DNA of 58,079 bases from Daldinia sp. FL1419 (taxonomy: Eukaryota > Ascomycota > Sordariomycetes > Xylariales > Hypoxylaceae), in the NCBI GenBank assembly GCA_025201765.1, contig MU623514.1, positions 1-58,079 on the forward strand. The letters run 5' to 3'. The position numbers and the translations under genes were made by a program. The notes beneath the pieces were generated by a model. The model had not been told where the DNA came from. It ran no database searches and saw only the letters and a program-made list of their open reading frames with translations. Position 1 is the stretch's first letter; each line of letters starts with the position of its first letter. Below, piece after piece: positions 12,861 through 23,486 of the stretch.

Positions 12861-15035
12861 ATGGTTATGCGGTTCTCAAATCTCGAGGAGCTCTTCAAAA
12901 GTTTAGGGGAGAAAAGTCTCGAGCGTGAAGATTCCTTTTTTTTCGAAAAGGATTTAGAAAGCCAGAAAAGCCTCTATAGATAGCCAAGATGGCTACCTAT
13001 GTATCTAGCAGATCCTCTGTTAAGCCTCGACCCGACCGCGAAAACAGCCTCAGGGGTTGTGAAGAGTGTAACTACAGGAGGTTCCCCATATTGAAGGGTA
13101 ATACGAAAAGTTTCTTTTATGCGGCATAAAAGAGTTCCAATACCAAGCTAACCTATAACATAGCTTACTATTTGTCTTTGTGGAGCTGAGGCACAATTTA
13201 CAGGACCTATTGTTGAGATACTAGATAATGTCCCTATCGTTGACCGGACTAGACACTAGTAACACTATACACGGGGTATCCATTTAAATTGTCCATGGCA
13301 ATCAATAGAGGATTTTTAAATAAGTATAGGCGCTTGTCGTTGTGTATAAAGACATGACAAAGTTCTATGTCACCGCGATCGAAATACATGAAAGGAAAGC
13401 AGGTGTCTTAATGGAACGATTCAAGCAACATACCTATGCTACCAATTATCCAGGGAGTTAACAGACATGCTGCACAGCTACGAGGTCAAATCAACAACGC
13501 TGTAGTAGCATTCGTTAAAGATATCGAAACATTATTACAAGACAATGAGAGTATTTAACCTAACTAAAACACGGCTGCTTTCACACAAATACACTGACAT
13601 ACACCATAGTACAGAATATCCTTAACCCTGGAATGAACAAAGCCCGCAACGAGTTCCATAGCGAGATGAAGAAAATCAGTACCGATAACGCTTGTCAGTG
13701 GATAATTGACGACTTTAATATGTGGTATCATAGACGGACTTCATAACAAATGGTGATTTGGAGATATGGGTTGCGGTAAGACGGTAACAATGGCTTACCT
13801 AGCCGATGAACTTACTTAAAAGTAATAATAATTGTATACCAAGACCGCTTCTCTGCTTCCATTATTGCAAAGACGATGAGACTGGGAAAGTAACTTTTAT
13901 CTACTTGAGTCTTATCTTGCAACTTCTGGACCAGTAAGAGGGGCTAAAAGTCGCATTCAACAAGTGGTATCTTGAAACAAAGTGATCAGATGGCATAGGT
14001 CCATATCATCATCCGTGAGGCTTGGAGAATTTATTTCGATGTCTATTGAAAGTCTCCAAAGGCCCCTATTTGAGGTCTTTGACGGACTCGGCGAGTGCGA
14101 CTACAGCTCCAGCCTCGAGCTTCTTGAATTTTTCAATAGTCTGTCAAAAAAAGTATCGCATTTAAAATTCGCTTTTCCTCGCGTAACCAACGGGAAACCG
14201 AAGATTTGCTTGGGACGGCGCTAAGGATTCGCATGCCAATTGGCATATAGCGCGAGGGGATTATCGTGCGGCATATTGTAGAAAAAGGCTGGGAGGACTT
14301 GAGCCCGATGCCCGTAATTTGATAATCGAGAAACTAATTTGGCTTAAAAAGGGGAGTGCAATATGGGTCAGATTATCGGTTGATCTCATCCAGAGGCGTA
14401 AAATCAGCACCCCCGGCTTGTTGAAGGATTCCATAGAAAATGAGATATCTTATACGGCACTTTCGGGGCTATACGATAAACTCATCGCGTAGGTAAGCTA
14501 ATCTGACCCAGATAATAGGGTAGTAATCATCAACGCATTGCAGATAATCGCCGTTGCCAAGAGACCCCTTTATTACTGTTGAATTCAGCTGGGCTGTTGC
14601 GATCGCCGATTTCTCACAAAAAGTTTGAACAATACAAGAGATCCGCGAGCGTATCGATGAGAAACGAGTCTCTAATCTGACCCAACCCTTTATTCTAGGA
14701 AAATAGGTATCTAGAAGGTCCATCAAAGGATATGAGGTACGGCTTGTACATCAATCATTGAAAAAGCTGAGTCTTCGGATTAGTCCTTCGGGCTGGGGCC
14801 ATTCGCAGCCTAAATACTCGAAGGCGAAGGTTGAACTTCGACGGAATAAACTGGAAGCGAATCTTCTATATAGATGCGTTCACTACTTCCTTATGGAAGA
14901 CCTTGACTTAGTTGCGTATCCCAGAAGGATATTTTCGGACTTGATGGATTATATTAGGCGGCGTAATGGGTGACTTTTGACAACAGCCTAGAGCAGATAC
15001 AACGCCTTGAGTATGATCTCGAGGGGCTTTTATTT

Positions 15036-15099
<64 letters not shown>

Positions 15100-15404
15100 T
15101 TTCTCCTTTTTTTAATACGCTTCTGGCTTTTGCGATGGTCAGTGATCCCTTCGAGCTGGCTGCAGATGACTCCTGTTTCATGAAAATATATACTGTTATA
15201 ACCATTCTGCTTATAACGCGATTACCTTTTAAGTGGATAGGTATTCCATGCAACAACTCCCTTCCTATCATCCCGAAAAGCGTTAAACTCTGCAGAGCAG
15301 GGTCGAGAAGGCTAGCAAATTGGTGGCCTAGTCACGGATGCCGTCGTGGATTTCTTTTTGCATGTGGCCCGGTAGGAGAATATGACGAGGATCTTACAAG
15401 TTAA
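12861..15404 (+). pseudogene. Decayed NACHT-domain NLR (STAND) gene
   Basis: Fragments in shifting frames follow the order of a fungal NACHT NLR. A start-like MVMRFSNLEELFKSLGEK lies at 12861. A segment STDNACQWIIDDF follows near 13680, then a P-loop DMGCGKTVTMAYLADEL at about 13765-13815. LLCFHYCKDDETGKV lies near 13850. A Walker-B-like FEVFDGLGECD (normally DGLDECD) and LLEFFNSLSKK lie near 14070-14150. NRVVIINALQIIAVAKRPLT and LRRNKLEANLLYRC come from the winged-helix side, and CRAGSRRLANW is near 15290-15325. Stops and frame changes separate the pieces, and a TTTC microsatellite sits inside. Such proteins sense non-self or pathogens and trigger cell death in fungi. No ankyrin or WD repeat sensor is visible beyond 15404, so it is also truncated. 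I am sure of the family, less so of exact ends. Confidence 0.85.
15034..15097 (+). repeat. (TTTC)16 microsatellite
   Basis: About sixteen perfect TTTC units, followed by a short impure pyrimidine tail. It lies within the NLR pseudogene, between the pieces with LEYDLEGLL and CRAGSRRLANW, and the two sides remain in one open frame. Confidence 0.95.
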
Positions 15405-15873
15405 GGGGTAGTGGTAGAACTTAATGAAGGTCTAAAAGGAACAAATATGTATGAATCGGGTATCATACCCAGGTACGTCCACGGAACGATTATTAGGATA
15501 AGCATGTTGATTTGGATGTAATGCTCTATCCTGACAAGTACCTAACGTAGCAGGAGGCGGTAGTCTATGTAAATCACGTGATAGGTCAATTATAGGGGGT
15601 GACAGATTATTCCGGTGGAGTCACATGATTTGTTGAAATGTCACGTGATTCGTTCAACATTATGTTTAGGACAAGTTCTGCATTCATGACTGCAAATATA
15701 ATTGTAGAGAATCAGCTTGATGATTAATGAATCTCTATAGCTTGAGAGCCCGTAACTATGTGACAAATTAAGAAATGGAACATCTCCAACTACCTAAGTA
15801 CCTATGAAATAGATGCCAATTGTCAGGCCTCTTCCTCACATCCTTCCCAGTTCCAGATATAGAGTTCCGGAAT
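15405..15873. other. Intergenic with E-box motifs
   Basis: Contains the palindrome ATCACGTGAT at 15573-15582 and a second TCACGTGATT at 15641-15650. The second sits at the centre of a dyad whose outer arms TGTTGAA and TTCAACA lie at 15631-15637 and 15653-15659. CACGTG is the core bound by bHLH factors in general. Both neighbouring genes have their 3' ends here, so a promoter role is unclear. Confidence 0.45.
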
Positions 15874-16952
15874 CTAGTACCTCTGTCCGCGTTTGCCGCT
15901 ATTTAACAGCTTGAGACATCTGGACTTCTGATACTCCGCAAAGCTAATACTTCGTTTCTCCTCGAGTAGGAAAATGCTGTAGGATACCATGGTATCAAAC
16001 AGATTGTCGAGAAGAAGACGAGCTTCCGGATCCTCCCAATCCTTGCCGTCGCGCATTCCGAGCACGATCTCTTTGCCCTGGGGCGCCCTTTGCGAAAGTC
16101 GGATGACTGGGCTTACCAACCTGGATCGTTTTCTTACAGCCCGTATGATATCATGTTGCGTCCCGTAGCATTTCGACCAGTCAAATTCAGCTGTGGGCAG
16201 TTGGATGACGTACGGCTCGCAGCCAGGGAATGGTGCCGAGTTTGCCCCTCGAACTTTAACCCACATAGACTTCCGCTGGTCTAGGGCTGACGGCATGGGA
16301 GCGCCTCGGCCGCCGGGTGACGACGGTGTGTTGACCGCTGACGGGTGGTACAGGTAATCCGACAGGTGATGCGGGTAAGACTGGGTGTGGACTTGACCGT
16401 GAGTTTCGTCTACGTGTTCCATGGAGTCTGACCAGATTGGAGATACCCGGTCCTTCGGGTATGCGACTCCGAACTTCTTTGTGGACAGGAACTCTCCATC
16501 TAAGAATATAAATAAATAAAACGCGAAGAAGTAGGAATATTAGAAAACTTACTATTCTGGTAATAGATAGTCCGAGTGATGAGGTCGTTGTAAAAGTGGG
16601 GGTCGTCTTCGCTGAATACACATTTTCCCATCTCTACCTTCATCGCAGCACGGTGGAGAAGTTCAGGGACTTTGTCTAATGTGTATCTATTGATTTCGAC
16701 AATGTCCTTGCAGACTTCGAACTGCAGCCTGATGCAATTATTGCAACACGGCTGAACGTTCCCCTTCACCAGCTCGTAAAGGTCATCACCACGGTATAGG
16801 TCCGTCCGAAAGGCAGAAGCGTCCGAAATATCGCTTCGGTAAATGACTTTCTGGGTGGCACATCGCGCAAACGATCGTGTACCGAACATGTTGGTAGGGA
16901 ATGCCTGATTACACGGGAACTGGCTCCCTGGCTGTGAGGCTTGTTGATACAT
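15874..16952 (-). CDS. Hypothetical protein, two exons
   Basis: Exons 16553-16952 and 15874-16499 join through a GTAAGT donor and CTTAG acceptor and give 341 residues. I do not recognise the family. The N-terminal half has a cysteine-rich spot (QPCCNNCIRLQFEVC, about residue 68-82) and a charged helical stretch. The middle (about residue 155-205) is rich in Pro, Ser and His and probably disordered. The C-terminal part has a long charged helix with LLLDNLFDTMVSYSIFLLEE. No signal peptide or membrane helix is seen. Upstream (16953-17100) is a purine-rich tract with a TATATATA box at the distal end, a plausible promoter. It stands alone between the NLR relic and gene-poor DNA. Good splice signals and an intact frame support it as a real gene. 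Confidence 0.7.
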
Positions 16953-18476
16953 GGTTGTAGTAGATGACTGGTGAAGTGTGTAATAGAATGTAGAGAAGAA
17001 ATATGAAGGATGTTGAAGGAAGTTGGAAGATAGAAATTAGAAGGAATTGGGGAGAGTGAAACTTGAAGATCCTACCCATGTATATATACTATTTCCTGGG
17101 CATCATGTGATTAGGATGCTTCGGTAAATATCACATGGAAACTGTTTACCACATGCCCGGTTCCTACACAGTTCCGTAAGTAGTCACAGTAAATTGAGAG
17201 ATAAAATGGAGATTCATGCCTGATTTGGGAGCCCAATTTCCAATAAGGCTTATAGTATAGCTTCTCGTGGTGCACTGGCCTATTAAATAAAACCTGTTCG
17301 AATATTTGTAGTGTCTTTGCAACAAACACCATCGAGCTCCCACGAGGCTATACCTAATCTAGAAGTATTTAACCTAGCACTGTGGTGAAGGACCAAGAAC
17401 AGGTGTATGAAGAGCTGGAAGCTCGTCATTCTATTCGTTGACCTAGACCCGAAGAGGCTGGTCATTGCGTTTGACTGATCATATTTACAAGTTAATCTTA
17501 AAAGTGACTTACCATTTCGAGCTTATACCGAGGTGCTGTCTAACGCGATTGGTATTTGTAGCTGGAAATTTACCCGAGTGTATAGCCCGGTTCTTTGGTA
17601 TATTCGATACTAAACTAGACCCACAGAGCGAGGCAACAGATCCACCAGAAATTGACTTCCAAACCCGGACATACTATGCCTTATTCCTCATCAACTTGGA
17701 CCGCAAATCAGGCAGAGAAGACAGTGCTAAGTAAGTCTGATTCCCGATTTGGAATAGAGAATTATTGGGAACAAAGGAGAGTATGGCAGAAACCTGGGGG
17801 ATCTGATCAAATAAAATGGGGCTGTCCAAACTGAGTAGCTCTCTACCTTACCACTAGTCGGTCGTATGCTAACATCATAGAGCTCTGAATGTTTACACCT
17901 GAAGCTACGCTGGATTTTCTTTTTTTTTTTCTCTTTTATTATTTTTTCGTGAGGGGAGGAGGAGGAGGTCGTAGACTAACGTTGGGTCTTTCCTCAAGAT
18001 CGGTAATTTATCTACGAAGGATCCCTTAGCTACCTATGTATCTATGATATGCTTATAGACGTAAAGCTTCATAAGACAACTTTTAAAGCAAAAAAGTAGT
18101 ATTGCATAAATTCTTTCTGAAAGAAAGAGATATGGTGGGTAGGACGAGGGAGACTACGACTATAACACAGTGGAAAGAATCTTGCCTAGCCTCTCAGGTG
18201 GTAGAATATTGGCTAGGTCACTAGCAGCAACATTCAAGCACCCCAGGTACCTACCTAGGTAATCAAATTGAAATGCATAGGCACATAAATATACTTTAGT
18301 AACAAATGTGGCAGTATATTAGTAACAACCTAGGTACCTCCTAAGTTGGAAGTTTGATACAAGGTGTTTTTGCTTTTTCAGATTGCTATGCTACCTATTG
18401 TTATGTTGATTGGGACGCGATAAACAGTCTTAAGGACCTCAAGCAATCACACACTGGATTGCTGTTCAAAGTTACT
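16953..18476. other. Intergenic, no supportable gene
   Basis: The first 150 bases are the purine-rich promoter of the gene on the left. The rest has only short frames without resemblance to any family. Confidence 0.45.
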
Positions 18477-19006
18477 TTATTCCATAACAATATCTAAATA
18501 CGAAGATGAAAGGCCAAGGCTATCAGAATGTATTATACTATTATACACCGTCGTAACTTTGTGCTCTAGATCGCTAGTAGCAGGATCCATAACTAGAAGA
18601 CGCTGTTGTTCCGTAGACGGTACGTTGTAGTCCCACTTGCTGAAGTGAAGGGCACTTAGGGTTGCCATTCTTTTTCTGCTGATCGGACCGGGTCCCTGAT
18701 GTGTCATCAAGATAGCAAGCTGGTTCCATCCCCTAGTGAATCTAAGAGGCGGTCGCCCGACACGATTGACAATATCGATTTGATATCTCACCACGTAGCC
18801 CCGCCGTGGCTGAACAGTGCATTAATCGATCGTGTGAGCTGGTGAGTTACATCTGTAGTAGCCTGGGATATCGCCTGAGGGAGACTAAGTTGATACGTAA
18901 TCTCGTAGGAGGTGACCGGCCGTATCGCAATTGGGACAAAGGTTGTGGTATAATCGTATGAAAAAGATGGAAAGGGGGGTTGGGGGGGGGGGGGGGTCCG
19001 AGGCAA
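18477..19006 (-). pseudogene. Possible broken coding fragment of unknown family
   Basis: Two open frames on this strand, 18788-19006 and 18477-18794, abut with a one-base frame difference near 18790. Their translations read through naturally if one base is allowed (…INALFSHGG, then VVRYQIDIVNRVGRPP…). Residue usage looks protein-like. The upstream frame begins in a run of 15 G on the plus strand (18982-18996), where length errors are common. No family is recognised. It may be a decayed gene, a gene with a sequencing error, or chance. Confidence 0.3.
18982..18996 (+). repeat. Run of 15 G
   Basis: A homopolymer preceded by a shorter G run. It is prone to slippage and to assembly error, so frames crossing it are not reliable. 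Confidence 0.9.
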
Positions 19007-20411
19007 CCAGGCTGTAGCTTAAAGTGCCCAAGATCCTATCATTTGTTTGTTTACTCGATATTATGCAAACGAGCTTCAGCAGGCTGTACTTTTATCTTAC
19101 TACTGTTATTGACATGGCCTTGGATTCCTCAATCCTAGGTAGGTAGGTATCTCGGTATTTGCCATTCATTATTGCCAAGGTAGGTAGTTGCCTAAGTACT
19201 TTATTTTTACTCATTGTACACTTTGTTTATACTTCGGTCATGATTTGGAACCTTTGATCTTGTCTCCTTTACTTTCCCTTACTCTATTCTATGGAATGTA
19301 GAAGAGTTGTTAGATCTAATAGAGATGGAGTTGGTCATTCAATACCTGCTGGGTATTGTATTCTAAATCGAGCATAAATTTCAAGCCATCTATGATTTCA
19401 TTGTCCTTTAAACTTTCCGAGTATGAATGACGAATATGACTAGAAAATCGCTACTTTGTAAGTTAAATGTAAGAAGACATATATTGTTTCTTTTTGTAAG
19501 CAGTAGGTAGATTTAGGCTACTAACGTATAGTACACTCGGTGGCTTGGGGACTCACGATGACTTCAGTGATATACCAGCAGGGCTATTTCTTAGCTTTTC
19601 AAGCCATATAAATAATACAGGATGAGAGTTGAATGAGAGCCGAATCTATTACGACCTCTGCTCTAGATCGGGAAAATTGAAGTTGAGTTTATCACGTGAC
19701 ATGTAGATTGGCAAATAACAGAGATAGCCGCGTTTTACACATCAGACAAGAAATCATCTATGTAGAGGTAATAAGTAAACCGTTCGGTAGGAAGCCTAGT
19801 ACGAATTATCAATGTTCAGTATAACAGGTTTGAAAAGGACGATGTGAACAGGTAATTACTTGGATTATATCACAACGAGTTATGATTAAAATTAACTGGA
19901 TGTATATGAAGCTTTTTGATTACCTATCTAAAGTAAAGTAATTACAGTATGTCATTTAATTTCCTTATGGCTTCAAGCCACCTATACGGAGGCCCATATG
20001 TGGCGCTGCCAAAATCAAAGGTTTGAGCTGGAAAGGGTAATATTATGCTTAGTGTGCGCATTGGAAATTTAAGGATACATATGCATCGTGTCACGAGGCG
20101 GACCAAGAAGTAAGGAAATAACTTCGTTGTTCTGCAAGGAACCTATCTGCAAATATGGCTAAGGGCAGCTACATATAGAACAGGTCCTTCTTCTATATGT
20201 GGCACAGACTAGAACCCCGACAGGATTGCTCATCGCTAGGTATAGAATATTACAATCCTTGTCTACCTATACATGTAACGAGATATTATTCAAAAATTCT
20301 ATGATATGGTACTCTTGCTAATAGCTTAGCCATAGAAGATCAGGCGAGTTTTATCAATGGATTGCAATATTATAAATAGTCCTGACGGGCAAGTTCATGT
20401 AATAAATACGA
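19007..20411. other. Intergenic, left border of the metabolite cluster
   Basis: AT-rich, with TAGGTAGGTA words near 19137-19193 and one ATCACGTGAC near 19691. No gene is seen. It separates the cluster from unrelated sequence on its left. Confidence 0.45.
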
Positions 20412-21412
20412 CTACTCCGGCTTCCGGCCCCAGACTACCTTCAGCGGGAAGACAGCCCCCTTTTCGCTAAGCTCCTTCTCTAGATCCGCCCTCAAGGTTT
20501 CGTACCTCTCGGACGGGAAAGGTTGCTTCTCCGGTGAGAATGCTACGACAGATGATTAGTAAAACATCTAGTTCCTGTTTAGATCTATACTTACTCTTAG
20601 CAAATTTAGATAATCCCTCGACTGCGATTCCGCAGCTTCGAACACCGTCTTCGCACAAGTCGTTGTTTTCATTGGTGCGGCCCATCTTTAGTACTACATC
20701 CTCCTCACCGATGTCCGTGCACCCTACGCTCTCTAGTAAGCCTCTTAGTGTTCCCCCAAGCTCCCACGCGGCGCCGACATGTTCGGCGACACTTTTCATT
20801 AGTCGGAGCAGATCTGAGAACGCGGGTGTCCGCTCGCCGTTCACAATTTCTGGCGGAAAGACCATAGTTGCTTCGCAAAGCTGGATCCAGCCACCAGGCT
20901 TGACGAGGGAGTAAAGGTGAGAGACGGAGGCTGCAGGGTTCGGACCAGCGCCGAGGAGGGTTAGGCGCTGGTGGACAAGGGAGTATTGGCCATGTTGCGA
21001 CTCAGGCCAAGGCTTTTTGATGTCTTGGACTGCGAATGAGACATTTGGTGGAGGCGAGGGAGGGAACGGGGCGGGATTGAGATCCGTGCCGGCAAACTCA
21101 TGCGAGCCATTGGTCCCGGCGGGTAAGGGAGGGAGGGAAAACGCTAAATCGAGAAGCCATGTTCCTAATCCATCATAGCGAATTAGAGATACACTTCACG
21201 AAAAAGAAAAAGTTCAAATGGGATCTAGCGCAATTGTTACACCACTTACCATCTGCAGTACCGCTGTCAAGTACTTTGACTGGCTTGGAGAAATCGACGG
21301 GCGCGCGGACGAGCTTACCACCCATAGCCTCTTTTGCTATGTAATGGTTGCTAGCCAAACGCTTGCGCTCTCCCTGGCTCTCCATCCAGTACTCGCTTTT
21401 TTTGTCGGCCAT
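20412..21412 (-). CDS. SAM-dependent methyltransferase
   Basis: Exons 21250-21412, 20595-21164 and 20412-20542 give 287 residues. Residues 47-60 (KVLDSGTADGTWLLD) are the SAM-binding motif I of class I methyltransferases. Later motifs are FAGTDLNPAPFP (the acidic residue after strand 2), FAVQDI and a KPGGWIQLCE strand. The pattern is that of the fungal LaeA/UMT-like family that accompanies many metabolite clusters. It probably methylates an O or N of the product, although a role like that of LaeA itself cannot be excluded from sequence. The last intron follows FAK and the protein ends KVVWGRKPE. MADKKSEYW was chosen as start; an in-frame ATG seven codons upstream is possible. The next gene, on the same strand, ends 320 bases upstream. 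Confidence 0.87.
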
Positions 21413-21734
21413 GTTGCAGGGGTGTGAGAACAAAATGTCTAAAATGGGTAAATCTAATAATCACGTCAAGGTCAATTGGTGAAGATTAGTGATATAACGT
21501 ATAAAGAGACTCTATTATCTCAATTATAATAATACTACTACTACGTTTTGGGGTGTACGGTATTAGTGTTGGGGTGAACCTTCCTTCCGGACCCTCGGAG
21601 TTGCCGATCGGCAGCTTCAGGCTTGGCTCGGCATCCCGAATCGGTCGGCGTCAATTTGCGGGTGGCGACGGGAAAGAACCCAAAATTTGCATCATTTGTT
21701 CAATCGTAATATTACATCAATACAAGATAATAAA
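21413..21734. other. Promoter of the methyltransferase gene
   Basis: Short intergenic region with several TCGG/CCGA words between 21595 and 21655, but no exact TCG-N5-CGA site. No coding signal. Confidence 0.4.
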
Positions 21735-23067
21735 TTACTTTGCTTTGTCCGATTTGGCTTTTTGCTCTTCTTGCCGCCTCTTCGCAAAGTGCTCCACCAT
21801 GGCGATGCCGCCGCGCTCGTGAAAGAATAAGTTTTGATACATCACCGTAGCTTCGGCGTTCTTCTTTGCGCGCGCCCACATTTCTACTTCAAATCTGGCA
21901 AGACGTTCGCTTAATGGTGTCGATGCTTCGGCGCCGTCTCCAATTATAGCGTGTGCAAGTTCCAACGAATCCTTCATGGCTACGTTGACGCCGACTCCTG
22001 CAAACGGGTTCATCAAATGCGCTGCGTCTCCAATGAGCGTAATCCTAGACCAAAAGGGTTAGTTTTTACTCAGTTTTTCGTGTGAGATGCGGTGAGGAGT
22101 TTTCCTTACCTTGGATTATGTGTCCATTGATAACCGACGGGAAGCATGTAAAGCTGCCGTCCTACGGTATCCGGATCACTGTCCAATACAAGTGATTTCT
22201 GGAGGTCGGAGTATTCCGAGAATAGCGCCTCGACTACCTGTCTCCTCGCGTCGGGGTGTGTGGGGTCGATCTCGTACGCCGAGAACCAGTCGACTGGTAG
22301 GCGGGCGAAGGCGTATAGTTGAACCGTGCCGTCGCCATTTCGCTGACACATAAGCCCCTTGTTAGAACCCAAGTTAAGACACATCCCTTGGCCCACGTGT
22401 GCAGCCAGATCTGGATGCTTGGCGTCTACATCTGAGATGCGACAGTCTAGACCAGCGATGCCCGAGTAGAAAGGCTCGGTTTCGCTTATGCTCGGTCGGA
22501 CTTTAGACCAAGCCCCGTCAGCACCGACGACAAGGTCGAAGTCAGTCTCCTCGCGATCATCGAACACTAGGGCTAACTTGGAATTCTCCTGGGTGCGGAT
22601 TTTGACAAGTTTAGAGTTGAAGTGCACTGTCCCGGGGGCGAGGCAATCCAGGATCAGATCGCGCAGTTGGGCGCGGTCGATCTCGGGCCTGTCGGCAAAC
22701 TCCCCGGGACGACCAGGCTCGCCTCTGCTCTCGTCCATCAGGGCGGTAGCATCGGGCGTGAATATTCGTAGCGTCTCGCCCTCCGGTCTGGCAAGTTTCT
22801 TGAATTCCTCAAGCAGACCGGCCTCTTTCAAGGCGAGTTGCCCAGAGTCCGCGTGAAGGTCTAAGCAGCCACCGCGATTCTTCGCATGCCTGTCGACATC
22901 CTTTTCGAAGACGCTGCATTTAATAGATGCACCTTGCAGTAGCTTTGCCAATGTGAGACCGGATGGGCCAGCTATTCCCGTGTTAGAAAAGCAATTGTTA
23001 AATGCTAGTGATGAGTAGACAATAACCGTCCCTTACCTCCGATAATTGCAACATTTGGGGCTGCCAT
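21735..23067 (-). CDS. FAD-dependent monooxygenase (TetX-like group)
   Basis: Exons 23037-23067, 22110-22971 and 21735-22044 give 400 residues. Splicing of the 31-base first exon creates the dinucleotide-binding motif GAGPSG (residues 10-15). The second exon carries the DG motif (DLVVGADGAWSKVR) and the third the FAD-pyrophosphate motif GDAAHLMNPFAGVGVN. This is a class A aromatic-type hydroxylase, nearest in feel to the TetX/6-hydroxynicotinate-like group. It should use NAD(P)H and O2 to hydroxylate or epoxidise an aromatic or enol substrate in the cytosol. It is divergently placed to the NRPS across a 419-base shared promoter, which suggests co-expression. Its sequence differs clearly from the other flavin monooxygenase of the cluster (36236-37629), so they are not recent duplicates. 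Confidence 0.9.
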
Positions 23068-23486
23068 TACGTCGTCTCAGTTAGCCAAGGAATACTTAGT
23101 GAGCTTAGATTCCAGAATCGCACACGCGTGTGCCCAGGATGAAGGCATATCCCAAAATATAGCATCATTTAATAAGCTGATGAGCCTCCTAGTCCGGCTA
23201 GGTAAGTACCTACCCAATCTGTCGATCGGTCGCCGACGTCACAGCCAAGTCGGCGGGTTCTGACAAGACCCATACCCCCCGACGTTCTAAAAATGGAAAA
23301 TTACCAACGTTAATTAAAGTACTTGAGGTGGTTGATGCTACTTAAGGTAGGTATTTTGTACCCTTAGTCGCACACGCAATTGTGAGGCTCTCGTGAAATC
23401 GAGTATACTAGTAGTTATCCGGCTCGTTAGAAGCTAGTTGCTATTGAAGATGCATGTTGTAGGATAACGGAGAACGTAAGCGAATT
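23068..23486. promoter_or_regulatory. Divergent promoter of FAD monooxygenase and NRPS
   Basis: A 419-base region between two divergent start codons. It contains at 23226-23236 the word TCGGTCGCCGA, which fits the published AflR site TCGSWNNSCGR at every position. A TAGGTAAGTACC word lies at 23200-23211. Co-regulation of the two genes by the cluster's AflR-type factor is inference. Confidence 0.6.
23226..23236. promoter_or_regulatory. AflR-type site TCG-N5-CGA
   Basis: TCGGTCGCCGA lies in the divergent promoter of the FAD monooxygenase and NRPS. It matches the full degenerate AflR consensus. Binding is not shown. Confidence 0.5.

Noticed and set aside
14970..15404. 144-residue open frame as an independent gene
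   Set aside because: It runs through the TTTC microsatellite, and its ends are pieces of the decayed NLR gene.
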